The notes under the pieces: generated by a model | The model's database searches: none | Seen by the model: only the letters and a program-made list of their open reading frames with translations | What the model was told of the DNA's origin: nothing | Part shown: piece by piece, positions 16,668-23,830 of the stretch | Numbering within the stretch: the stretch's first letter is position 1 | Layout: every line of letters begins with the position of its first letter | Assembly (NCBI GenBank): GCA_910588285.1 | Contig: CAJUQB010000070.1 | Coordinates: forward strand, 1-24,823 | Direction of reading: 5' to 3' | From: an uncultured Lachnospiraceae bacterium | Lineage (GTDB): Bacteria; Bacillota; Clostridia; Lachnospirales; Lachnospiraceae | Length of the DNA stretch: 24,823 nt | Program-made: the position numbers and the translations under genes

Positions 16668-17858
16668 ATGGAAAGTTTCAAATGCAGAATTTGCCAAAAC
16701 ACGGGGGGGGGGTATTTATCGATTCTGGAAACAGAAACACCCCTGGCCGCCGGTGTAACAGACCACCCATCAAAAGCACTGGCGCGTTTTCCGCTGCATG
16801 TTGTCAAATGCAGTCATTGCGGCCATGTACAACTTATGGAAACACTTGATGCATCATTTTATGGGGAATATCTATACACGCCTTCCTATGCAAGCGGATT
16901 TGTTGAATATATAGATAAATTTGTAGAGCGGTTGAATGACATAATTAAAAAACCGGACCGAAAAGTTATGGAAGTAGGAAGCAGCAATGGATATCTTCTT
17001 GATAAATTACAGAAAACAGGTTGGACTGTTTTGGGTATTGAGCCCTCGAAAAAACTTAGCAGGACCGCAAATGATAATGGCATTAATACTTATAATGCCT
17101 TTTTTTCAAAAGAAACCGTTTGTGAAATAAAGAAACAAATTAATAATCCCGATGTTATTATTTTTAGGCATGTATTGGAGCATTTAGATAATCTTGGGGA
17201 TATTGTAAAAGCAATAAAGGAGATTATGGGTGAGGGTCTGTTACTGATAGAAGTTCCTTACTTGAAGAGGATCGTGGCTGAAGATCAGTTTTACGCATTC
17301 TTTCATGAACATTTGTCATACTATTCGGTGACGGCGCTTAACAATTTATTATTGAGAGAAAATATATATATTCACAAAGTGTATGAAAATGATTTAGAAG
17401 GTGGTTCAATATTGATCGTTGCAGACAGTGACCAATCGGAACAGGAAGGAGATAATATCAAGCAATATATTATTGACGAGAGGGAAACTTTGTCAAAGCC
17501 GAGTATCGAAGCTTTTGCAAAAAGGGTTAGTGGAAGTGTTGTGAAAATAAAGAAACTTGTGAATGGGGCAAAAAATTGCGGACAAACTGTTGCGGCCTGG
17601 GGGGCAGGGCAAAGAGGATGCACGCTTATCAGTATGTGTGGGTTTCAATCGTCAGATATAAAATATGTAATTGATGTTAACGAAAATTATTGGAACAAGT
17701 ATACCCCGGGAACTGATATACAGATAGTTCCGCCTAGTTATTATAAGGATAACCATGTAGACAAAATGCTGGTTTTTGCAACAGGATATGCAAAGTCAAT
17801 CATGGAAGAGAATCAGGCATATAAGGACAGAGGCGGTGAGTTTATTGAAATTATTTGA
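16668..17858 (+). CDS. Zinc-type SAM-dependent C-methyltransferase (NovU/TylC3-like architecture), carrying a G10 tract
   Basis: Three parts are visible in 396 residues. A zinc-binding start has C6-x2-C9 and C48-x2-C51; a class I SAM domain has MEVGSSNGYLL at 101-111 and FRHVLEHLDN; a C-terminal domain has AAWGAGQRGCTLI and YVIDVNENYWNKYTPGT. This layout belongs to the deoxysugar C-methyltransferase family, which methylates carbons next to a keto group. It sits between PEP mutase and phosphonopyruvate decarboxylase, so it may methylate a keto sugar or, more speculatively, a phosphonate keto or aldehyde intermediate. Ten consecutive G bases at codons 12-15 leave the gene in frame here, but slippage would switch it off. 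Enzyme family is firm; substrate is unknown. Confidence 0.88.
   Translation: MESFKCRICQNTGGGYLSILETETPLAAGVTDHPSKALARFPLHVVKCSHCGHVQLMETLDASFYGEYLYTPSYASGFVEYIDKFVERLNDIIKKPDRKVMEVGSSNGYLLDKLQKTGWTVLGIEPSKKLSRTANDNGINTYNAFFSKETVCEIKKQINNPDVIIFRHVLEHLDNLGDIVKAIKEIMGEGLLLIEVPYLKRIVAEDQFYAFFHEHLSYYSVTALNNLLLRENIYIHKVYENDLEGGSILIVADSDQSEQEGDNIKQYIIDERETLSKPSIEAFAKRVSGSVVKIKKLVNGAKNCGQTVAAWGAGQRGCTLISMCGFQSSDIKYVIDVNENYWNKYTPGTDIQIVPPSYYKDNHVDKMLVFATGYAKSIMEENQAYKDRGGEFIEII
16703..16712 (+). repeat. Homopolymeric G10 tract within a coding region
   Basis: Ten G in a row encode the end of Thr12 and Gly13-15 of the methyltransferase, in a stretch of otherwise moderate GC. Other G runs that I saw in the window stop at six. 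Loss of one G leads to a stop at 16756-16758; gain of one leads to a stop near 16849. This is a typical slipped-strand phase-variation tract, here in the ON length. Confidence 0.75.
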
Positions 17859-17888
17859 TATTTACCCGACGGCTTTTAGGGAGGATCT

Positions 17889-19025
17889 ATGAGAATTGAG
17901 GACTTTTGCAATATAGTTGGCGCTGATTTTTATACCGGCGTCCCGGACTCGCAATTAAAGTGCCTTTGCGACTACTTAATTGATAGATATGGGACAGAAC
18001 CAGGGCATCATGTGATTGCTGCCAACGAGGGAAACTGTACGGCAATTGCAGCCGGATATTACCTTTCAACAGGTGAGACGCCAGTTGTTTATTTACAGAA
18101 TAGTGGCGAAGGTAACATTATCAATCCAATGGCTTCGCTATTAAGTGATGAAGTATACGCCATCCCTGTGATTTTTGTCATTGGATGGAGGGGGGAGCCT
18201 GGCATCCATGACGAACCACAGCATATTTACCAGGGGAAGGTTACAATTCAGCTGCTTGATGATATGGCTGTAAAATCTTTTGTAATTGATAAATATACGA
18301 CAGGAGAAGATTTACGTCTGGTTATGAAGGATTTCAGGAAGCTTCTTGCGGCGGGACGAAGTGTCGCATTTATTATACGGAAAGAAGCTTTTTCTTATGA
18401 AGGATTAACAGAATATAAAAATAACAATGTAATGCGAAGAGAAGACGTTATAAGCCATATAGTAAAAATATCAGAAGAAGATCCAATTGTTTCTACTACG
18501 GGAAAGGCAAGCCGTGAATTGTTTGAAATAAGAGAAAAAAACGGACAGAGCCACAACTATGACTTCCTGACAGTGGGCTCTATGGGGCATGCGTCTTCTA
18601 TTGCCCTGGGTATAGCTATTCATAGGCCGAAACAACGGATATGGTGTATTGATGGGGATGGGGCAGCGCTGATGCATATGGGTGCAATGGCAGTGTTAGG
18701 AAGTTATAAGCCAGCGAATCTGCTTCATATCCTTATTAACAATGGAGCGCATGAATCTGTCGGCGGAATGCCTGCTGTGTCTGATAAAATTAATATGGTT
18801 ATGCTTGCTAAGGCCTGTGGATATCCTTACGCAGTATCTGTTTCAAGCTTTGAACAATTAGATAAAGAGTTACGCGCTATTAAAGAGAAGCAGCAGCTTT
18901 GCTTTTTAGAGATAAAATGTTCATTAGACTCACGGGCAGATTTGGGGCGTCCTACAACAACACCGCTGGAAAATAAAAAGCGTTTTATGGATTATTTAGA
19001 AGAATCTTATATTAAATTTGATTAG
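17889..19025 (+). CDS. aepY: Phosphonopyruvate decarboxylase
   Basis: This thiamine-diphosphate enzyme decarboxylates phosphonopyruvate to phosphonoacetaldehyde, the step that pulls the unfavourable PEP mutase reaction forward. The 378 residues show Glu47 in AANEGNCTAIAAGY (thiamine activation), the family signature WRGEPGIHDEPQHIYQG, and the ThDP/Mg motif DGDG at 255-258 ending with Asn-Asn at 284-285. Length and the single-chain arrangement fit Ppd. GGGAGG precedes the ATG by five bases. It lies one gene downstream of the mutase in the same operon. No aminoethylphosphonate transaminase follows, so the aldehyde is presumably reduced, methylated or transaminated by another enzyme. Confidence 0.95.
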   Translation: MRIEDFCNIVGADFYTGVPDSQLKCLCDYLIDRYGTEPGHHVIAANEGNCTAIAAGYYLSTGETPVVYLQNSGEGNIINPMASLLSDEVYAIPVIFVIGWRGEPGIHDEPQHIYQGKVTIQLLDDMAVKSFVIDKYTTGEDLRLVMKDFRKLLAAGRSVAFIIRKEAFSYEGLTEYKNNNVMRREDVISHIVKISEEDPIVSTTGKASRELFEIREKNGQSHNYDFLTVGSMGHASSIALGIAIHRPKQRIWCIDGDGAALMHMGAMAVLGSYKPANLLHILINNGAHESVGGMPAVSDKINMVMLAKACGYPYAVSVSSFEQLDKELRAIKEKQQLCFLEIKCSLDSRADLGRPTTTPLENKKRFMDYLEESYIKFD

Positions 19026-19077
19026 GTAAAAATGAAAAAACATTGCTTACAAACTTATCATACGAGGAGTAAATACG

Positions 19078-20148
19078 GTGTGGAATTTATTTAAAATAGC
19101 TGCCATTTTAGTCGTAGAGTTAAATTTTTACCATTTTCTTGGAATATTCATGGAGAAAATTAGAATTTTACCTTTGAGCAAAACATTTGCATCTAAAATG
19201 ATATATGGTTTTGTTGCCTACCATAGTATGTTCTGGTGCGTTGCCTTACCGTGCCGGCTGCTTGAACAATCTTTGCACAGATTAACTTCAATATGGGTGG
19301 TATTCGTAATAATTATATTGATAGCTGGTATGGCAATATCATATAAAGAAATTATTGCGTCTTATTATAAATTGATAGGCGATATTTGGAAATACAAATG
19401 GTATATACTACCATGCACTCTACTTATGATGTTTCTATTATATTATATTTGCACAAACGGTCAGAACGACATCGATGCACAGACTTATATCGGACAAGTA
19501 ACAACGGTATTAGATATGGATCGTTTGACGGGAATAAACATAAAGACGGGTGCTGCAAGTAAATGGTTTGAAACGAAACGGATATTTTCTGTGATTGAGT
19601 ACAATAGCGCAATGCTTTGTCAAATTTTTCATATGCATCCACTGCTTTTTTGCAGAACAGTTCGTGGGGCTCTAAACGGGATTCTGTTGGCAATAGGGTT
19701 ATTTTTAATGTTTCTAAGAATTTATCAAAATCAGACCGAGGCGACGGAAAAAGCAATTATGACATTAATGCTTGCCATGAGCAGTTTATTTCTCTTTCAT
19801 AACACGATTTATACAGGAGCACATTTTTTGCTGTTTCGGGCATATGAGGGAAAAGCATATTGTGCAAATACGTTTATAACCCTTACTATATTAAGTATCA
19901 TGGGCCTATATCAGGAAAGACAACGACGTTATTTTATTCTGTTGTTTTTGACAATGTTGGCAGGATTATCATTTTCACCCTCATCAGCATTTGTTTTGAC
20001 GGTTTTAGGAGGCTGTCTCTTAGCGGGATATATATTGATTGAGAGGAAATGGAATTATATTTTATATATGGCATTGGCTGTAATGCCCAACATTATTTAT
20101 ATCTTATTAAATATGGGGGGATTTCCTGGTTTACATTTGGAGGGTTAA
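19078..20148 (+). CDS. Large polytopic membrane protein (DUF6077-like), N-terminal part, cut by frameshift
   Basis: This 356-residue stretch of mostly membrane helices starts with GTG after AGGAG. A loop after the fourth or fifth helix (NGQNDIDAQTYIGQVTTVLD, then ETKRIFSVIEYNSAMLCQ and MHPLLFCRTVRGALNG) resembles DUF6077 proteins and, more broadly, GT-C-like membrane glycosyltransferases of surface-glycan loci. It stops soon after a G6 run at 20115-20120 with an ill-fitting tail (GGFPGLHLEG). Dropping one G would continue NMGDFLVYIWRVNMQSL directly into the next reading frame. The gene is therefore probably one protein of about 640 residues, split here by a one-base shift. A role in glycan assembly is inferred from context; the family call is tentative. 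Confidence 0.7.
   Translation: MWNLFKIAAILVVELNFYHFLGIFMEKIRILPLSKTFASKMIYGFVAYHSMFWCVALPCRLLEQSLHRLTSIWVVFVIIILIAGMAISYKEIIASYYKLIGDIWKYKWYILPCTLLMMFLLYYICTNGQNDIDAQTYIGQVTTVLDMDRLTGINIKTGAASKWFETKRIFSVIEYNSAMLCQIFHMHPLLFCRTVRGALNGILLAIGLFLMFLRIYQNQTEATEKAIMTLMLAMSSLFLFHNTIYTGAHFLLFRAYEGKAYCANTFITLTILSIMGLYQERQRRYFILLFLTMLAGLSFSPSSAFVLTVLGGCLLAGYILIERKWNYILYMALAVMPNIIYILLNMGGFPGLHLEG
20115..20120 (+). other. G6 run at the site of an apparent +1 frameshift
   Basis: Six G where five would fuse the two halves of the membrane protein into one frame. Between this run and the next start at 20150 the second frame stays open and reads hydrophobic (FLVYIWRVN). This may be a genuine mutation, slippage or a sequencing error. 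Confidence 0.6.
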
Positions 20149-20149
20149 T

Positions 20150-21001
20150 ATGCAATCATTGAGTGGATTTTGGGATATGGTGCACCAGTTTGTCTCGAAT
20201 AATGGCTTTTATGTGTTAGCAGGGGCGGGCTGTGTGATGTATTTATCTACCTTGAAGAAAAAGGGGCAGTCTATATTATTGATATCAGCAGTTATATTGC
20301 TAGCAGTTTTTTTTAATCCGTTTAGCTTTAACATTTTAATAAAAATGACCGATGAAGTAAAAACCTACTATCGATTATTCTGGATCTTTCCAGTAATACC
20401 TATGACAGCCTATTTTTTTTATCAGGCTGTATCCTGCATAAAGAGGAAATATATGCAGCTTTTGATTGTGATTGTTATATGCACTGGCATTCTGGTTATA
20501 AATATTTCTAAGGAGGATTTACGGTGGCCGGAGAATATCTGGCAAATACCTGGTACTACGGTAGAGGTGGCCGACAATCTTGCGGTTTTGATGGAGGCGC
20601 AGGGGGAAGCGGAAGTTATGGTACTGGCAGATATGGAGGTGCTCAGTACAATTCGCCAGTATAATGCACATATAAAAATACCTAAAATTCCTTATGTATT
20701 GGAAGAAAACCGAGATGATGAAAGCGTATTGGGGCTCATGTCCATGCTAATGTATAACCGAGATGATATCTCAGCAGAAGCCGTCAAAGACATTATAAAT
20801 GAAAATAAAATAGACTATATTGTTATCAGCATCAACAACAACCTCTCTCTCTCCTACATGCATCGCCTCCACTGGCAAATTGTGGCTACTACCTCTGCTT
20901 ACCATATTCTGCAATACCAGGAACCGGTATTCAGTACTGCACCTCTCTCGGCTGCCGGCCTGGAAACAGAAAAGGTTGAAGTGGTGATTCCTGTTTATTA
21001 A
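20150..21001 (+). CDS. Large polytopic membrane protein (DUF6077-like), C-terminal part after frameshift
   Basis: This 283-residue frame begins one base after the stop of the preceding half. Its first approximately 125 residues contain further membrane helices (VLAGAGCVMYLS, SILLISAVILLAVFF, LLIVIVICTGILVI). The remainder is a soluble, probably extracytoplasmic, domain (VADNLAVLMEAQGEAEVMVLAD and YIVISINNN), as in long membrane glycosyltransferase-like proteins that end in an alpha/beta domain. The ATG has GAGGG six bases upstream, so independent translation is possible, but the frame is open upstream to the G6 run and fits as a continuation. It is the last gene of the + strand operon. Function unknown. 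Confidence 0.65.
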   Translation: MQSLSGFWDMVHQFVSNNGFYVLAGAGCVMYLSTLKKKGQSILLISAVILLAVFFNPFSFNILIKMTDEVKTYYRLFWIFPVIPMTAYFFYQAVSCIKRKYMQLLIVIVICTGILVINISKEDLRWPENIWQIPGTTVEVADNLAVLMEAQGEAEVMVLADMEVLSTIRQYNAHIKIPKIPYVLEENRDDESVLGLMSMLMYNRDDISAEAVKDIINENKIDYIVISINNNLSLSYMHRLHWQIVATTSAYHILQYQEPVFSTAPLSAAGLETEKVEVVIPVY

Positions 21002-21016
21002 AACTGAAAAATAACA

Positions 21017-21041
21017 GGGATGTGGACAGAGCCCACATCCC
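21017..21041 (-). terminator. Intrinsic terminator between convergent operons
   Basis: A perfect 9-base-pair GC-rich stem (21017-21025 with 21033-21041) has a 7-base loop. Read on the - strand it is followed by a T-rich stretch (TGTTATTTTTCAGTTTT), so it mainly ends the minus-strand epimerase operon. The + side lacks a T run but may still be stopped by the stem. Confidence 0.75.
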
Positions 21042-21055
21042 CCATAGGACATCTT

Positions 21056-22150
21056 CTATAAAGCTCCTTCTCTATAAAACTCCTGATACCACTCCGCAAA
21101 CCTCCGAAGCCCCTCCCGCAGCGTTGTCCGGGGCTTGAATCCATAGTCCCGCTCCAAAGGCTCAGTGTCCGCATAAGTAATCGGCACATCGCCGGGCTGC
21201 ATGGCCACCAGCTCCTTGTGAGCCTCAAAATCATAATCCTCTGGCAGAACCTTGGCCCGGATCAGCTCCTGCTGAAGGATATCTACAAAATCCAGCAGAT
21301 TTTCCTGATGGCTGTTCCCAATATTGTACACAGCGTAAGGTGGGATAGGAAGGCCGTCTGCCCCTGTTTTTTTATCCGGTGCGCCCTGCATCACACGTTT
21401 CACACCTTCCACAATATCATCAATGTAGGTAAAATCCCGCTTGCAGTTGCCGTAGTTAAAAATCTGGATCTTCTGGTCTGCCAGCAGCTTATTGGTAAAG
21501 CCAAAATAAGCCATATCCGGCCTGCCCGCCGGGCCATACACCGTAAAAAACCGAAGGCCGGTGGAGGGAATATTGTAGAGCTTGCTGTAGGCATGGGCCA
21601 TCAGCTCATTGCTTTTCTTGGTAGCTGCGTAAAGGGACACGGGGTTGTCCACCTTGTCCTCTGTGGAATAGGGGACTTTGGCGTTGGAGCCATAGACAGA
21701 GGAGGAGGAGGCATAGACCAGATGCTCCACGCCTTTGACGCCATTGTCATAGGAATGGCGGCAGGCTTCCAGAATATTGTAGAAGCCAATCAGGTTGCTC
21801 TGAACATAGGAGTCCGGGTTCGTAATGGAGTATCGAACGCCGGCCTGGGCGGCCAGGTTGACCACCAGATCCGGCTGATGGTCTGCAAACAGCTGCTGGA
21901 TCAGTGCACTGTCAGCAATATCCCCAAGGACAAAGGTAAAGGAGGACTCTGGATGCAGAGCAGCCTCTTTTTTTATTTCCGCCAGCCGCCAGTCCTTGAT
22001 GGAGACATCATAATAATCGGTGCGGGAGTCCACGGATACAATATGGATTGGTGAGACGGTCTTCAATAGCTCCAGGATCAGGTTGGCGCCGATGAAACCA
22101 ATACCGCCGGTTACCAGGATGGTTTTATTTTTTAAATCTATTGTTGTCAT
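21056..22150 (-). CDS. UDP-glucuronate 4-epimerase-like NAD-dependent epimerase
   Basis: This 364-residue extended SDR has TGGIGFIG at 14-21, YASSSSVYG, Tyr174-x3-Lys178 (LYAATK) and RFFTVYGPAGRPDMA. These are the blocks of the UDP-glucuronate epimerase (CapI/GAE) branch, which converts UDP-glucuronate into UDP-galacturonate. The neighbouring UDP-glucose dehydrogenase (upstream in the transcript) supplies UDP-glucuronate, which strengthens the call. An AGGAGA site lies eight bases before the ATG. The gene is clearly more GC-rich than the + strand operon. A related epimerase activity on another UDP-uronate cannot be excluded. Confidence 0.9.
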   Translation of the reverse strand: MTTIDLKNKTILVTGGIGFIGANLILELLKTVSPIHIVSVDSRTDYYDVSIKDWRLAEIKKEAALHPESSFTFVLGDIADSALIQQLFADHQPDLVVNLAAQAGVRYSITNPDSYVQSNLIGFYNILEACRHSYDNGVKGVEHLVYASSSSVYGSNAKVPYSTEDKVDNPVSLYAATKKSNELMAHAYSKLYNIPSTGLRFFTVYGPAGRPDMAYFGFTNKLLADQKIQIFNYGNCKRDFTYIDDIVEGVKRVMQGAPDKKTGADGLPIPPYAVYNIGNSHQENLLDFVDILQQELIRAKVLPEDYDFEAHKELVAMQPGDVPITYADTEPLERDYGFKPRTTLREGLRRFAEWYQEFYREGAL

Positions 22151-22184
22151 AATTGCGTTCTCCTATCTATTTTATACATAAGCC

Positions 22185-23666
22185 CTAATCCCGCCGGAAG
22201 ATATCGCGGGTATATACCTTGTCCTGAACATCGTCAAGGCTTGGGTCATAGCGGTTGGCAATAATGGCCTGGGATACCCGCTTAAATTCCCTCAAATCCC
22301 CGATGACGCGGCTGCCAAAGAAGGTAGAGCCGGCAGGGAGCGTGGGCTCATAGATGACGACAGTGGCGCCCTTGGCTTTGATCCGCTTCATAATCCCCTG
22401 GATGGAGGAATGGCGGAAGTTGTCGGAATTGCTTTTCATGGTCAGCCGGTAAACCCCTACAATGACCTCTCTTTCCCGTTCCAGATCCCAGGCAGAGTTG
22501 GCGCCGTAGGCACCCGCAATCTCAAGGACACGGTCTGAGATAAATTCCTTCCGGGTACGGTTGGCATCCACAATGGCAGAAATCATGTTCTGAGGCACAT
22601 CCTGGAAATTGGCCAGCAGCTGCTTGGTGTCCTTGGGCAGGCAGTAGCCGCCGTAACCAAAGGAAGGATTGTTGTAATGGGTTCCGATCCGGGGGTCCAG
22701 GCAGACGCCGTCAATGATCTGCTGGGTATTCAGCCCCTTGGTCTCCGCGTAGGTATCCAGCTCGTTAAAATAGGACACCCGCAGGGCCAGGTAGGTATTG
22801 GCAAAGAGCTTCACGGCCTCAGCCTCGGTAAAGCCCATGAACAAGGTGTCAATATTTTCTTTGATGGCTCCCTGCTGGAGCAGCGCTGCGAAGGTGTGGG
22901 CGGCCTGCTCTGTGACTGGATCACAGGAAACAATAATCCGGGAGGGGTACAGGTTGTCGTAGAGCGCCTGGGATTCCCGCAGGAATTCCGGGCTGAAAAT
23001 GATGTTTTCCGTGTGGTATTTTTCCCGTACTGATTTGGTATAGCCTACCGGGATGGTGGACTTGATGACCATGGTGGCACTGGGGTTGGTTTTGAGAACC
23101 AGCTCAATCACAGCCTCCACGGCGGAGCAGTCGAAGAAATTCTGCCTGCTGTCGTAGTTGGTGGGAGTGGCGATGATGACATAGTCGGCATCCCGGTAAG
23201 CGGCTTCGGCATCCAGGGTGGCGGTTAGGTCTAATTCCTTCTCTGCCAGGTATTTCTCGATGTATTCGTCCTGGATGGGGGATTTCCGGTTGTTGAGAAG
23301 GGCTACCTTCTCGGGAAGGATATCCACGGCAGTGACGTGATTGTGCTGGGCCAGCAGGGTGGCGATGGACAGGCCCACGTAGCCGGTTCCGGCTACTGCA
23401 ATGTTGTATTTGCGGTCAATCGTGGAGTGAGCCTCTGGATTGGCGGAGGAGGCTTCCTCCACAAATAGGTCAACCACCTCAAATCTCAGGGTCTCTCCCA
23501 GATTCTGCAGCTGCTCAATGGAAGGGATGTAATCGTTGTTCTCGATCCGCCCGATCATGATGCGGTTGATGCCAGTGGCCTCCGCAAGCTGGGCCTGGGT
23601 GAGGCCTTTGGATTTGCGGAGGGTGGCGATGGTGGTGGCGAGTTTCTTTTTGGAGATTTTTTTCAT
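22185..23666 (-). CDS. ugd: UDP-glucose 6-dehydrogenase with N-terminal XRE helix-turn-helix domain
   Basis: Residues from about 86 to 493 are a full UDP-glucose dehydrogenase, closely like the short enterobacterial Ugd type: GTGYVG at 93-98, IKSTIPVG, the catalytic Lys286 and Asn290 (KLFANTY), and Cys342 with Asp346 (GYGGYCLPKDTKQL). It oxidises UDP-glucose to UDP-glucuronate. Residues about 8-65 are an added XRE/Cro-type DNA-binding domain (LRKSKGLTQAQLAEATGI, IGRIENNDYIPS), joined by a short Ala/Ser-rich linker. One continuous frame carries both, with no internal ribosome site noticed. The enzyme may bind DNA, perhaps its own promoter, and link expression to metabolite levels. The start follows AGGAG by nine bases. 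The two domains are certain; the regulatory role is inference. Confidence 0.93.
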   Translation of the reverse strand: MKKISKKKLATTIATLRKSKGLTQAQLAEATGINRIMIGRIENNDYIPSIEQLQNLGETLRFEVVDLFVEEASSANPEAHSTIDRKYNIAVAGTGYVGLSIATLLAQHNHVTAVDILPEKVALLNNRKSPIQDEYIEKYLAEKELDLTATLDAEAAYRDADYVIIATPTNYDSRQNFFDCSAVEAVIELVLKTNPSATMVIKSTIPVGYTKSVREKYHTENIIFSPEFLRESQALYDNLYPSRIIVSCDPVTEQAAHTFAALLQQGAIKENIDTLFMGFTEAEAVKLFANTYLALRVSYFNELDTYAETKGLNTQQIIDGVCLDPRIGTHYNNPSFGYGGYCLPKDTKQLLANFQDVPQNMISAIVDANRTRKEFISDRVLEIAGAYGANSAWDLEREREVIVGVYRLTMKSNSDNFRHSSIQGIMKRIKAKGATVVIYEPTLPAGSTFFGSRVIGDLREFKRVSQAIIANRYDPSLDDVQDKVYTRDIFRRD

Positions 23667-23741
23667 GATAGCATGCTCCTGTGTATTTTTAAATTACATA
23701 AATCCATAAATATAAATATATAATAGCCAAATATGAAAATA

Positions 23742-23770
23742 ATAATATCATGTTCAAGAAAAAATGTCAA
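23742..23770 (-). promoter_or_regulatory. Near-consensus sigma-70/SigA promoter for ugd and the epimerase
   Basis: On the - strand, TTGACA (23765-23770) and TATTAT (23742-23747) are separated by exactly 17 bases. This places the transcript start at about 23735, some 70 bases before the ugd ATG, in an AT-rich gap after the GT2 gene. Confidence 0.75.
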
Positions 23771-23830
23771 TAAGATATAAAAAATAACATATAAAAGACT
23801 TTATGAGGTGGCAATCATGTATATCATGTT
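23745..23830. repeat. Pair of ATATCATGTT direct repeats around the ugd promoter
   Basis: The 10-base word ATATCATGTT occurs at 23745-23754, overlapping the -10 and spacer, and again at 23821-23830. The second copy forms part of a near palindrome (CATG-TATAT-CATG). These could be operator half-sites for the XRE domain of the dehydrogenase, but short AT-rich words also recur by chance. Confidence 0.3.

Noticed and set aside
21218..22054. A 278-codon + strand open frame opposite the epimerase
   Set aside because: It is fully antisense to a gene with complete catalytic motifs, lies in GC-rich DNA where antisense frames stay open, and its translation has no recognisable domain.
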